NCBI GenBank assembly: GCA_945905295.1
Contig: CAMDPX010000065.1
Span: 1-32,549, forward strand
Length of the DNA: 32,549 nucleotides
Reading direction: 5' to 3'
DNA from: Planctomyces sp. SH-PL62
GTDB lineage: Bacteria > Planctomycetota > Planctomycetia > Planctomycetales > Planctomycetaceae
In this document: positions 16,632 to 23,805 of the stretch, piece by piece
How the letters are laid out: the number at the start of each line of letters is the position of its first letter
Numbering within the stretch: position 1 is the first letter of the stretch
Notes under the pieces: generated by a model
Database searches by the model: none
The model's input: the letters and a program-made list of their open reading frames with translations, nothing else
Told to the model about the DNA's origin: nothing
Position numbers and translations under genes: made by a program

Positions 16632-18515
16632 TCACCGCGGCGGTGGCTCGATGAGTCCGGGTTTGCGGTTGCGAGTCGTATTTGAATCGGTGCTGTTGGA
16701 TGCAGTGTAATCGGGCTGGCTGCTGCGATTGTTGCTCGCAGCGGCGTTGTTGCTGGAACGAGTTGGAGGGGCGGACTTGGCCGTGGGCATCGAGCGATTC
16801 GCCGTTGCAGGGGTCGGAGCTCGGGTCGATTCACTGGCGCGAGCCTTCACCGCTGCTTCGTCGTAGCTGGTTTGTTTCACACTGGAACTGCTCTTCGGCA
16901 TTTTCTGCCGCGCAGCCATCTGAGCGGCGAAGCGGCGAGCTTTCGCCGAAGCATCGGCATCTCCGGGGGCGGGGGGTGTCACCAACTCTTTGCGATCCGT
17001 GGCCGGAGGAGCCGATGCGGGACTGTTGGCATCCTTCAGGCCCGGCACGATGTAGGGACCGGTTTGACCGGGAGCGCACGTCGGACAGCGTTCGCCGTAC
17101 TTGGGGACTTCCATTAAACCGTACAACATTAACTCGCGATCGGTGGGCGCGTCCGTGAATTGACCAGGACCACCCGGCGGGACCTGGCCGTCATCCAGTG
17201 GGGCGACTAATTCGGGGGTGACGGTGATCACGATTTCGGTTTCGGCTTCGGTCGTCTGCTTCTGGCTGAAGGCCGCACCGATATACGGCAACTCGCCGAG
17301 AAACGGAATTTTGCGCATGCTCGTCCGCTGTGTGTTCGAGATCAGTCCGGCCAGCATCAGCGTTTGGCCGAACTTCATTTCGACCTGCGTGTTGACTCGG
17401 CGCACCGTGAGCGCCGGAACGGTCGTGCCGTTGATCGTCACGCCGTGAGCGTCATCACGGTCGCTGACTTCGGGCTGTAGTTCCAACCGGAGATTGCCGT
17501 TTCCCAGCACGATCGCCACGGCTTCCATGCGGACACCAAACTCACGGTATTGAATACTGACGGTTCCCAAGCTTTGAGGAACCACGATCGGGAATTCGCC
17601 GCCGGACAACAGGGTCGCCGGGCGACCATTGGTGGCGACGATTTCCGGCTCCGCGAGAATCTTGACCAACGATTCTTCACGCAGCGAGGAAATGAAGGAC
17701 TGAAATGTCGACTGATTTCTGACAACTCCAAAGGAGGCATTCGTCAGCAAACTGTTCGCGGCGGTTGCCACGGCCGGCGTTGCTCCCGGCAGCAATGACG
17801 CCGTCCCCTGAGCGCCCACGGCTGCCGAGCCAATCGCTCCTGGATTGCTCGTGACGTACCCGCTGGGGCTGACGTAGGTGAAGTTGATCCCCAACTGACG
17901 GATCAGAGAGCGTTGAGCCTCCATCACCTTGACCTTCAGCAGAACTTGCTGGACGCCGCCCACGCGCATCTGGTTGAGCACTTTGGGATAGAATTGTTCG
18001 GCGATTTCGACGATCTGCGTGATGTGTTCGGGATGCGTGACCCAGCCACGCAGCGCGATCGCCTCGCTCACCTTGAACGCCTCGATCGACGAGTTCGGAA
18101 ACTTGCGGTCGATGATGGATTGCAGTTGGCGGGCGTCCCCTTTGACGAGGACTTCGACCGTGTAGCTGGTTCCGGCGTCGTCGGTGATCACCAAGCTGGT
18201 GACCCCTTGCAACAGTCCCCTCACGCTAATGCGGGTCGGACTGACGGCGGTGACTTCCAGGACGACGGGGTCAAAACTGCTGACGCGCTTGATGAAGCTT
18301 TTGGTCTCGAAAACTTTCGAGAACTTCTCCGTCAATTCGACCTGAGTGCGATAGGCGGTGATGGGCACGACCGCATCGCTACCGGCAGCATCTGCCGCAG
18401 CGGACTGTTCGGCGGTCTCGGGCTGCGCGTGCAGCGGTTCGCTGATCAGCCAGCCGCTCGAAAACAGCGCGATCAGCGGCCATGCGGCCGGAAATGAATG
18501 ATGAAGCCAGCGCAT
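16632..18515 (-). CDS. cpaC: Tad pilus outer-membrane secretin CpaC/RcpA
   Basis: The 627-residue secretin forms the outer-membrane pore for Flp pili. A signal peptide covers about 1-30 (cleavage near LHA-QPE). A pilus N-domain follows at about 50-125 (FDPVVLEVTAVSPTRISVRG) and a BON-like segment at about 128-180 (SIEAFKVSEAIALRGWV). The secretin core runs from about 188 (QVLLKVKVMEAQRSLIRQLGINF) to about 440 (TLMLAGLISNTQRTSMRKIPFLGELPYIG shows the terminal signature). A disordered tail of about 180 residues, rich in Ser/Ala/Asn/Pro, includes one CPTC pair and is much longer than in proteobacterial CpaC. GAGGTG upstream of the ATG at 18515 supports the start. It lies between cpaB and tadZ, as in other Tad loci. 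Confidence 0.92.
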   Translation of the reverse strand: MRWLHHSFPAAWPLIALFSSGWLISEPLHAQPETAEQSAAADAAGSDAVVPITAYRTQVELTEKFSKVFETKSFIKRVSSFDPVVLEVTAVSPTRISVRGLLQGVTSLVITDDAGTSYTVEVLVKGDARQLQSIIDRKFPNSSIEAFKVSEAIALRGWVTHPEHITQIVEIAEQFYPKVLNQMRVGGVQQVLLKVKVMEAQRSLIRQLGINFTYVSPSGYVTSNPGAIGSAAVGAQGTASLLPGATPAVATAANSLLTNASFGVVRNQSTFQSFISSLREESLVKILAEPEIVATNGRPATLLSGGEFPIVVPQSLGTVSIQYREFGVRMEAVAIVLGNGNLRLELQPEVSDRDDAHGVTINGTTVPALTVRRVNTQVEMKFGQTLMLAGLISNTQRTSMRKIPFLGELPYIGAAFSQKQTTEAETEIVITVTPELVAPLDDGQVPPGGPGQFTDAPTDRELMLYGLMEVPKYGERCPTCAPGQTGPYIVPGLKDANSPASAPPATDRKELVTPPAPGDADASAKARRFAAQMAARQKMPKSSSSVKQTSYDEAAVKARASESTRAPTPATANRSMPTAKSAPPTRSSNNAAASNNRSSQPDYTASNSTDSNTTRNRKPGLIEPPPR

Positions 18516-18543
18516 CCCTGCACCTCAATTTCTGTGTCCGCCG

Positions 18544-18741
18544 TAGCCTGACTCTCCGAGTCGGGTTCTGCGGCGGGACTCCCGACTCGGAGAGTCAGGC
18601 GACGGTCTGTTTCGATCCCGACTCGGAGAGTCAGTGAAAGAATTGGTAGCTGAACTCGCCAGAGTTCAGTTTTCTCGGCGAATTCTGAAGTCTGGCGACT
18701 TAAGCTACCAAAAAGTTCACAGCCTCAGAGAGTCAGGCTAC
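18544..18741. repeat. Family B palindrome cluster with nested element
   Basis: GCCTGACTCTCCGAGTCGGG at 18545-18564 pairs perfectly with its inverted copy at 18581-18600. A second inverted copy is at 18617-18634 and a diverged one at 18724-18741. Each contains the small hairpin GACTC-TCC-GAGTC. The last two copies flank a 93-bp element (18631-18723). The diverged copy supplies the TAG stop codon of cpaB at 18738-18740. The cluster fills the gap between cpaB and cpaC. Confidence 0.9.
18631..18723. mobile_element. 93-bp cassette-like element between 9-bp repeats
   Basis: The body starts TCAGTGAAAG and ends GTTCACAGC. It lies between CTCGGAGAG (18622-18630) and CTCAGAGAG (18724-18732), which look like a target duplication. 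The core (18645-18709) has outer ends GGTAGCT and AGCTACC and two hairpins: CTGAACTC-GCCA-GAGTTCAG and CTGAAGTC-TGGC-GACTTAAG. It has the same length and similar ends as the two long family A copies at 21713-21805 and 25210-25302, but a different core. It encodes no protein. Confidence 0.5.
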
Positions 18742-19661
18742 GTTCCCTTGGCGGTATTCAGTGTCACGGGTTCTTGGTCCGGCAGATCGACTTCTTCGAT
18801 GCGGCGGTCGGCGCCGGCGATGATTTCGATCTTCCATTTCTTGCGGCCCGAATTGGGGGCGAGATTCACTTCCGGCGCGGGCTTTTCCACCGCGACCGGC
18901 GGTGGCAGGTCTCGTTCCTCGTTGTTTTTGACGACGGCAATTTCGGCACCCCTCGGATCGAATAACTCTTTTTCGTCGATCCGATGCTTATCGTTCATGG
19001 CCCGCAGTGTCAGGTGAATCGTGCCGACGTCGCCGGCCAGCTTTAACAGCTTTGCCTGCTCGCCGGTCACTTGCAGCGACACATTCTTCATGGGGACGGC
19101 CTTGGGATCACCGGCCTTGGGAAGCAAGTTCGGGTCGCGCACGCCGTCGATCGCGAAGACCTCGACGTACTCCAACACCGTCTTCACCTCCTTGTCGACG
19201 CCGCTGACTTCTCGCGATCCCACCCTGCGGTAGGTCACGAGCACATCCACATGATCGCCCGGATGAATCAGACCGACACCCGTCATCGTTTGGTCGATGG
19301 GCACCGAGGTGATACTCATCCCGTCACGAATATCACTCGACGCGTTTCGATTTCCTTTCTTATCCAGCATCGGTTCCAGAATCTGGGAGCCAGCGAAGGT
19401 GCGAACCTTCAACGTGCGTTCCTGAAGCTGTTCCTTGCTGACAATGGCTCCTTCCGGGATGGTCCCCGCGGGAAAACTCCTGAACTCCACATTGGTGTCG
19501 TCCAGCGGTTGTCCTGGTTGGATCTCCGCTTTAGCCACCAACACCTGGCCCGATTCTGTCTTCACTCCGCCCTGATTCGACAGGACTTGTTGCACTCCCA
19601 TCATGGCCACCAATCCGCAGATCGCGGCGACAGCCAACAAAGCCAATGTCTTCGGTCGCAT
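18738..19661 (-). CDS. cpaB: Flp pilus assembly protein CpaB/RcpC
   Basis: The 307-residue protein has an N-terminal membrane anchor (MRPKTLALLAVAAICGLVA, about 5-24). An SAF-type domain follows, with VLVAKAEIQPGQPLDDTNVEF and SFPAGTIPEGAI, then the CpaB segment ITSVPIDQTMTGVGLIHPGDHVDVLVTY split across about 120-150. CpaB works with the CpaC secretin in the periplasm. I use the ATG at 19661; the longer frame to 19694 begins at a GTG and adds basic residues before the anchor. The stop codon TAG lies inside a diverged family B repeat, so the last codons may have been set by repeat insertion. Downstream cpaC follows after a repeat-filled gap. Confidence 0.9.
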   Translation of the reverse strand: MRPKTLALLAVAAICGLVAMMGVQQVLSNQGGVKTESGQVLVAKAEIQPGQPLDDTNVEFRSFPAGTIPEGAIVSKEQLQERTLKVRTFAGSQILEPMLDKKGNRNASSDIRDGMSITSVPIDQTMTGVGLIHPGDHVDVLVTYRRVGSREVSGVDKEVKTVLEYVEVFAIDGVRDPNLLPKAGDPKAVPMKNVSLQVTGEQAKLLKLAGDVGTIHLTLRAMNDKHRIDEKELFDPRGAEIAVVKNNEERDLPPPVAVEKPAPEVNLAPNSGRKKWKIEIIAGADRRIEEVDLPDQEPVTLNTAKGT

Positions 19662-19819
19662 GGGACACCAGGACTTCCTTCGTATGATCGGCACCGTCTG
19701 GGCAAACTCTTCACCCTATAACGGCTTTGCCGATGGCGGGGATTCTCGGAGGTGATTTTTCAGAAAAACTCGACTCGCGATTTCTGCCGGACGAGACCCT
19801 AACAACTAACATCGCCATC

Positions 19820-19931
19820 ACCCCACCGAGCTTGCCTCGGTGGAGTCGGGCCTTTGCACTACGAACCGCGTCACTCGAAATCACGCCGTGGTGCAGAAGC
19901 CCGCGAGCCACCGAGCCAAGCTCGGTGGGGT
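19820..19931. repeat. Family D paired-hairpin element, copy D2
   Basis: The left arm hairpin is CCACCGAG-CTTGC-CTCGGTGG and the right is CCACCGAG-CCAAG-CTCGGTGG, both with perfect 8-bp stems. Compared with D1, whose left stem is CACTGAG/CTCAGTG, a T-A pair is replaced by C-G on both sides. It lies between tadV and cpaB, 15 bp after the tadV stop codon. Confidence 0.9.
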
Positions 19932-19945
19932 CGCTTGATGGAGGC

Positions 19946-20518
19946 CTAGATCAACATGCCGTCGTACACAAACACGGCAATCGCTCCGAAGCAGATGGGA
20001 ATACCATACGGCAGCAACCGCATCGTCGGCTTACGCTCGGCCGCGATTTGAGCCACGCCGTTCATGCCCAGCTTCTTCAGATCCATCCATTCTTGGAGGA
20101 TGACCAGGAAGTTGGTCGAGTGCCGCTGCCAATCGTTCTGCATCCAGACCATCACCACGGCCATGACCGCGCCGATGATCGCCGTCGCAACGAAGACTTC
20201 CAGGATGATCGCAGGGCCGAGCCACGCGCCGATGCCAGCCATCAGCTTCACATCGCCCGCACCCATGCCGCCTAGCATCCACAACCAGAACAGCGTCGCG
20301 AGTCCCACCACGGTGCCGAGCAACGCGCCTGCCAAGCCACTGTTCCAACTCCCCCAACCGCTGACGGCCAGGTTGTAGGCCAGCCCGCTCAGCACCATTG
20401 GGAAAGTGATCCAGTTCGGCACGCGGAGTTCTTTGCCGTCAATCCAGGCGGCGACAATCAACACGATCGTGACCAGTTTGACGTGCCAGTGATTCAGTAA
20501 TAGTTCTTGCCAGTCCAT
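19946..20518 (-). CDS. cpaA: Prepilin peptidase TadV/CpaA (A24 family)
   Basis: This 190-residue membrane aspartic protease cuts Flp prepilins after the conserved Gly. The two catalytic Asp are Asp27 in AAWIDGKELRVPNW and Asp89 in GMGAGDVKLM (the GxGD motif). About five or six hydrophobic segments are visible. It is short and lacks the methylase domain of PilD, as is usual for TadV. The ATG at 20518 has AAAGG about ten bases upstream; the open frame to 20584 adds a hydrophilic stretch with no support. It lies downstream of the flp genes. Confidence 0.92.
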   Translation of the reverse strand: MDWQELLLNHWHVKLVTIVLIVAAWIDGKELRVPNWITFPMVLSGLAYNLAVSGWGSWNSGLAGALLGTVVGLATLFWLWMLGGMGAGDVKLMAGIGAWLGPAIILEVFVATAIIGAVMAVVMVWMQNDWQRHSTNFLVILQEWMDLKKLGMNGVAQIAAERKPTMRLLPYGIPICFGAIAVFVYDGMLI

Positions 20519-20632
20519 GTTAGATGGCCTTTCGTGTGAGGCTTCGAATCGAGGGGTTAATCGATGGTGCCCGCCGCTACTCATTCACGGGAGTTCGGCA
20601 CCACGTCGCACACAGGCTGGGCGGTGGCACGC

Positions 20633-20746
20633 TTACGCTCGGGCGGACAGAAACAGCCAACTGCATGTCGAGGCCATGGCGACCAGTGAGGTCGTCAGGA
20701 GTTCCACGAGTTGAGTGACTTCCAGATTTAGCCAGTACGAAAACAT
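20633..20746 (-). CDS. Possible 37-residue membrane peptide in the flp-tadV gap
   Basis: A small frame starts at ATG 20746 with CAAGGTG about nine bases upstream. It encodes MFSYWLNLEVTQ, then a hydrophobic stretch VELLTTSLVAMASTCSWLFL and a short basic end. One membrane helix is likely. It sits between flp1 and tadV on the same strand, where small Tad-associated proteins can occur. No family was recognised. It could be chance, given its size. Confidence 0.35.
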   Translation of the reverse strand: MFSYWLNLEVTQLVELLTTSLVAMASTCSWLFLSARA

Positions 20747-20770
20747 GATGCACACACCTTGCTTGAAACG

Positions 20771-20812
20771 GCCGAACCGCCTCGACCGGGCAAGCCCGGC
20801 GAAGCGTTCGGC
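20771..20812 (-). terminator. Stem-loop after flp1, possible attenuator
   Basis: GCCGAACCGC at one end pairs with GCGTTCGGC at the other, enclosing the perfect inner hairpin CCGGGC-AA-GCCCGG. It lacks a clear T tract on the minus strand, so it may stabilise pilin mRNA ends or weaken read-through rather than terminate. Confidence 0.45.
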
Positions 20813-20849
20813 GAAGAACAGGTTGATCCGAGCGAAAGCTCGCGACCGA

Positions 20850-21011
20850 CTACGGCAACGCCGTCTGAGTGGAATCAAACGAACCGTTGACCTTCGTACC
20901 AACGGCGGTGATCGTGCCAATGCAGACCACAACAATCAGGGCCAACATCACGGCGTACTCGACAGCGGTTGGGCCATCTTCCGACGCCAAAAACTTCTTA
21001 AGCAGATTCAT
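20850..21011 (-). CDS. flp: Flp pilin 1
   Basis: The 53-residue Flp/Fap-type pilin is the subunit of the Tad pilus. The leader MNLLKKFLASEDG is cut by TadV after Gly13, before PTAVEY, which matches the G-(x4)-E-Y processing motif. The mature pilin is about 40 residues with hydrophobic core AVMLALIVVVCIGTITAV. AGGGAGAG lies upstream of the ATG at 21011. It differs from flp2 at only four residues (Ala/Thr9, Gly/Ser43, Ser/Ala47, Gln/Lys49), while most DNA differences are silent. Confidence 0.95.
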   Translation of the reverse strand: MNLLKKFLASEDGPTAVEYAVMLALIVVVCIGTITAVGTKVNGSFDSTQTALP

Positions 21012-21111
21012 GGTATGTCTCTCCCTTAGAGCGATTAGAGCGAAACCCATTCGGGCCATCAGGCTCGAGTCGAGTGTGGTTTCCGCCCGATCAACGGACG
21101 GCCCGCATAGA

Positions 21112-21167
21112 GAAAAAGAAAATCCGCCGCCGCCCGGCCGAGACGAACCTCGGTAAGACGGGCGGCG
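21112..21167 (-). terminator. Rho-independent terminator between flp2 and flp1
   Basis: Read on the minus strand, a 9-bp stem CGCCGCCCG/CGGGCGGCG with inner CCGAG/CTCGG is followed by GCGGATTTTCTTTTTC. It lies about 37 bp after the flp2 stop. If partial, it would give more flp2 transcript than downstream tad transcript. Confidence 0.72.
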
Positions 21168-21180
21168 AATTTGTTTCGAT

Positions 21181-21197
21181 GTGGGTGTGGCACCCAC
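21181..21197 (-). terminator. Small perfect hairpin just after flp2 stop
   Basis: GTGGGTG-TGG-CACCCAC lies 6 bp beyond the flp2 stop codon. It is not followed by a T tract and may act with the larger stem at 21128-21167. Confidence 0.5.
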
Positions 21198-21203
21198 GCC
21201 TGG

Positions 21204-21365
21204 TTACGGCAGAGCGGTCTTGGTGGCGTCGAACGAGCTGTTGACCTTCGTGCCGACGGCGGTGATCGTGCCGATGCAGACCACAACGATCAGGGCCAAC
21301 ATCACGGCGTACTCGACAGCCGTTGGACCATCTTCCGACGTCAGAAATTTCTTCAAAAGGTTCAT
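21204..21365 (-). CDS. flp: Flp pilin 2
   Basis: This second 53-residue Flp pilin, the promoter-proximal copy, has leader MNLLKKFLTSEDG, then PTAVEY and the hydrophobic core shared with flp1. Forty-nine of 53 residues match flp1. AGAAAGTGAG lies upstream of the ATG at 21365. The open frame continues 14 codons upstream without pilin similarity. The silent character of most DNA differences between the copies points to selection on the protein after duplication. Confidence 0.95.
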   Translation of the reverse strand: MNLLKKFLTSEDGPTAVEYAVMLALIVVVCIGTITAVGTKVNSSFDATKTALP

Positions 21366-21555
21366 GGTAAACTCACTTTCTCTTTGATGATTTATGGTTG
21401 GAATCACCGAGGTCTCTCAGGCCCCGGACAGACAACCGACGTTCGATGGCCATCGAACTCCCTTGCGAATCTTGGCTGTGCCGAAATTCGCTCACTGACA
21501 CCGGCTCGTTGTGTTGGTGATCACCGTTTGAGCCGTCATCAGCGTTGTCACCCAA

Positions 21556-21583
21556 AACCTAGGTCAGCCCCGCGGGGTGTCAA
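21556..21583 (-). promoter_or_regulatory. Possible promoter of the tad block
   Basis: On the minus strand TTGACA is followed after 16 bases by TAGGTT, about 190 bp before the flp2 ATG. The -35 is a perfect match to the sigma-70 consensus; the -10 is weak. The spacer contains CCCCGCGGGG, a palindrome that could bind a regulator. Confidence 0.3.
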
Positions 21584-21712
21584 ATTCGTGCGTTGAGAAA
21601 CTGCACGAAGACTTTGCCTAAACTCACGACGCACACAAAAGCGGTACGTTCGGAATAACCCAACGGGTTCGATCGAACTGCCAGGCATTTCAACGTGGCA
21701 TGATGCGGAGAG

Positions 21713-21805
21713 GCTGTGAAGTTTTCGTGGAGCACGTTTTCAACGTGCTCGAAAATAGGCTGATTGGGCACGTTGAAAACGTGCCCCACGTCATTTATTC
21801 ACAGC
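21713..21805. mobile_element. 93-bp family A element, copy A3
   Basis: The body starts GCTGTGAA and ends TTCACAGC. It contains the family A palindrome at 21727-21789 with a longer, 19-base loop. It lies between TGCGGAGAG and CTCGGAGCG, diverged 9-bp flanks. It is nearly identical to the reverse complement of copy A4 (25210-25302). No coding content. Confidence 0.55.
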
Positions 21806-21835
21806 CTCGGAGCGTCGAACCGCACTTCGTCGCTC

Positions 21836-21880
21836 AAAAAACGAAACGAGGACCGCATGTCTCCAGGCGGTCCTCGTTTT
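21836..21880 (-). terminator. Rho-independent terminator of methyltransferase-like gene
   Basis: A perfect 13-bp stem (21844-21856 with 21867-21879, CGAGGACCGC/GCGGTCCTCG at its heart) is followed on the minus strand by a run of six T. Four T on the other side may make it work in both directions. It lies about 27 bp after the gene's stop codon. Confidence 0.85.
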
Positions 21881-21906
21881 GTAGGACGAATTGGCTCGCG
21901 CCAATC

Positions 21907-22554
21907 TCACACGATGAAGGGAATCAGTCGCCAGCGCACCTGCGCCGAGTACGCTCGGTATTCCTCGCTCCGAAGCAGCAATCGTTCTTCGGCTTGGGCT
22001 CGCAGGAAGAAGAAGACAAACTGAGCGGCATACAGCGACAGATTCCACGCCGTCGGGTGGTTGATCACGAAGCCGAGATAGCTGACGACATAGGCCGAAT
22101 AGAGCGGATGCCGGACGAACTTGTAGAGGCCCTGAGTTTTGACGCCCCGATTGGCCGCTACCGTTCCAAAACTCGTGTTGAGCGAGCACAGGGCAAAAAT
22201 CTGCATCACCATTCCGACGAACTGAATCGCCTGAGGCACGATGTGGTCCCGACCGTTGACCGACTCGTAGAACATCACGAGGTAGGTTCCGGCACATCCG
22301 ACGAGCCAGTCATAAGGGGACGTGGAAATCTCGTGGGCATAGCGGCGCATGACGGTGAAGTACGAGTCGAGCAGCAGCTTCACCAGCAGCAGCAGCGTGC
22401 TGAGCCGGAATGCCACGGTCAGACTGAGGCCATTGATCACCGCGAATCTCAAGAACAAACAGGTCATCAGCACCTTGCTCAAGATTTCAAGGACGGCCCC
22501 GCCAGCGGGACGAACCTGACTGTTGATCGCTGCGGTCTGATTGACTGTCGACAT
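21907..22554 (-). CDS. Isoprenylcysteine methyltransferase-like membrane protein
   Basis: The 215-residue polytopic membrane protein has the C-terminal ICMT/PEMT-type signature: GVKTQGLYKFVRHPLYSAY (Arg148-His149-Pro150) followed by EERLL (Glu189-Glu190) and EYRAYSAQVRWRLIPF. In this superfamily the RHP and EE motifs bind S-adenosylmethionine. The bacterial substrate is unknown; lipid or small-molecule methylation is possible. Four to five hydrophobic segments are visible. I start at the ATG at 22554 with GGAGA about eight bases upstream; the longer frame to 22674 adds residues with no membrane or domain character. It diverges from the fatty-acid-hydroxylase-like gene. Confidence 0.8.
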   Translation of the reverse strand: MSTVNQTAAINSQVRPAGGAVLEILSKVLMTCLFLRFAVINGLSLTVAFRLSTLLLLVKLLLDSYFTVMRRYAHEISTSPYDWLVGCAGTYLVMFYESVNGRDHIVPQAIQFVGMVMQIFALCSLNTSFGTVAANRGVKTQGLYKFVRHPLYSAYVVSYLGFVINHPTAWNLSLYAAQFVFFFLRAQAEERLLLRSEEYRAYSAQVRWRLIPFIV

Positions 22555-22931
22555 GCAATGTCTCCGGAATTTGGGCTGCGCCAAATAGTTCGACGCAGCA
22601 GATTTGGCGAACTCTAGCTCGCCGATTTGACGGAGCTGCCAAGTTCTCCACGAGCCTCTCCGCCTGAGAGGCATTCGCGAGCCTCCTCGTCAGAATCGTT
22701 AGAGCCGGAATCAGGTCAGTGGCGGGAGTTTTGTCGGCCTTGCAACCATCGCTTTCGCCTTCGGCGATTGGCCAACTTTTTGACCGTCGCTCGTCATCGT
22801 TCGCCGTTCGCAAACCCGATGAGTTGTTGTTGACAGTCACTTCGTCGGGCCGATATTCAGCCCGCGTTTCAGGCTCCTGGTGGAGCGTCGGGGCCAATTC
22901 TTCCAAGTTCTGACACACGCATGGAGGCGGT
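22555..22931. other. 377-bp divergent intergenic region
   Basis: This is the region between the methyltransferase-like and hydroxylase-like genes. It contains one possible promoter and no repeat family seen elsewhere. A small hairpin CGCTTTCGCCTTCGGCG near 22750 is unremarkable. No gene was found. Confidence 0.6.
22830..22859 (+). promoter_or_regulatory. Possible promoter of hydroxylase-amidase unit
   Basis: TTGACA and TATTCA are separated by 18 bases, about 70 bp before the GTG start at 22932. Confidence 0.35.
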
Positions 22932-23798
22932 GTGCTCGACTTCATCACTCAATCGATCCGTTCGGCGGGTCAATCGCTGTGGGACGCGGTCTTAGTCTTG
23001 CTGCTGGCCGCCGTCGCGTTTTGTCTTCTGGCGGTGATCGTTAAAGGCAAAGAGGCGCTCGCTGCCGGGGTTCGGGCGGCGAAGGAAATTCGGGTCAACC
23101 TCTCGCTCTATTTCTTTGACGCCGTATTCATCGCGCCGATCATTGCGCTGCTGGTCGAGTTGGTCCAGCGAACGGTGCGCGGGTTTGGCTTGATCATCGT
23201 CCCCCCTGAGCGTTGGGAATTTGTCGGCGCTTGGGGAACGGCGGTCGCTGCCGTCTTTATTGGCGACTTCTTTTCCTACTGGCGACATCGCGTGGAGCAC
23301 ACGCCGTTGCTGTGGCCCTCGCACGCGATCCACCACAGCGATACTCAAATGACGTTTCTAACCCTGTGGCGATTTCATCCAATCAACCGTGCGACGACCG
23401 CCGTCATCGATATTGCCTGCCTCTCGGCCATGGGCTTTCCACAGTGGTCGATCACGGTGGTTTTTGCGGTCCGTCACTACTACGGACAGTTCATCCACGC
23501 GGACGTACCGTGGACCTACGGACCATTGAAGTATTTGTTCGTTTCGCCTGTGATGCACCGCTGGCACCATGCGCGAGATGTGGATGGTTCCGGCAGCAAT
23601 TTCGCTACCGTCTTCTCCGTCTTTGACCAAGCCTTTCGCACGTATCACATGCCCGGACTCTGCACCGTGCCTCTGGGAGTCAGGGACGAGATGAGCCCAG
23701 GCTCGATCGGCCAATTGATCTATCCCTTCGTCGCCTGGCCCAAACGGCTCTTCCGCAGAAGAAGATCGGAGAACCGCCAGCAGTCGGGCACGACGTGA
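22932..23798 (+). CDS. Fatty acid hydroxylase/sterol desaturase superfamily membrane protein
   Basis: The 288-residue di-iron membrane enzyme has the three histidine clusters of the superfamily: HRVEH (His119, His123), HAIHH (His131, His134, His135) and HRWHH (His209, His212, His213). Hydrophobic segments at about 18-37, 62-80, 98-115 and 155-180 fit a polytopic enzyme. Family members hydroxylate or desaturate lipids, sterols or carotenoids; the substrate here cannot be told. The start is GTG at 22932 with GGAGG four bases upstream, a short but workable spacing. The next gene, an amidase, starts seven bases after its stop, so the two are probably co-transcribed. Confidence 0.85.
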   Translation: MLDFITQSIRSAGQSLWDAVLVLLLAAVAFCLLAVIVKGKEALAAGVRAAKEIRVNLSLYFFDAVFIAPIIALLVELVQRTVRGFGLIIVPPERWEFVGAWGTAVAAVFIGDFFSYWRHRVEHTPLLWPSHAIHHSDTQMTFLTLWRFHPINRATTAVIDIACLSAMGFPQWSITVVFAVRHYYGQFIHADVPWTYGPLKYLFVSPVMHRWHHARDVDGSGSNFATVFSVFDQAFRTYHMPGLCTVPLGVRDEMSPGSIGQLIYPFVAWPKRLFRRRRSENRQQSGTT

Positions 23799-23805
23799 TT
23801 GACGA

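Larger units (their letters stand above)
21366..21906. other. 541-bp space upstream of flp2
   Basis: This stretch is upstream of the Tad block and downstream of the methyltransferase-like gene. It holds a possible promoter (21556-21583), element A3 and a terminator, all listed separately. No gene was found. Confidence 0.7.

Noticed and set aside
21580-21789. Small frame reading through element A3
   Set aside because: Its residues come from the palindrome itself (the same words recur at each family A copy), so it is not a gene.
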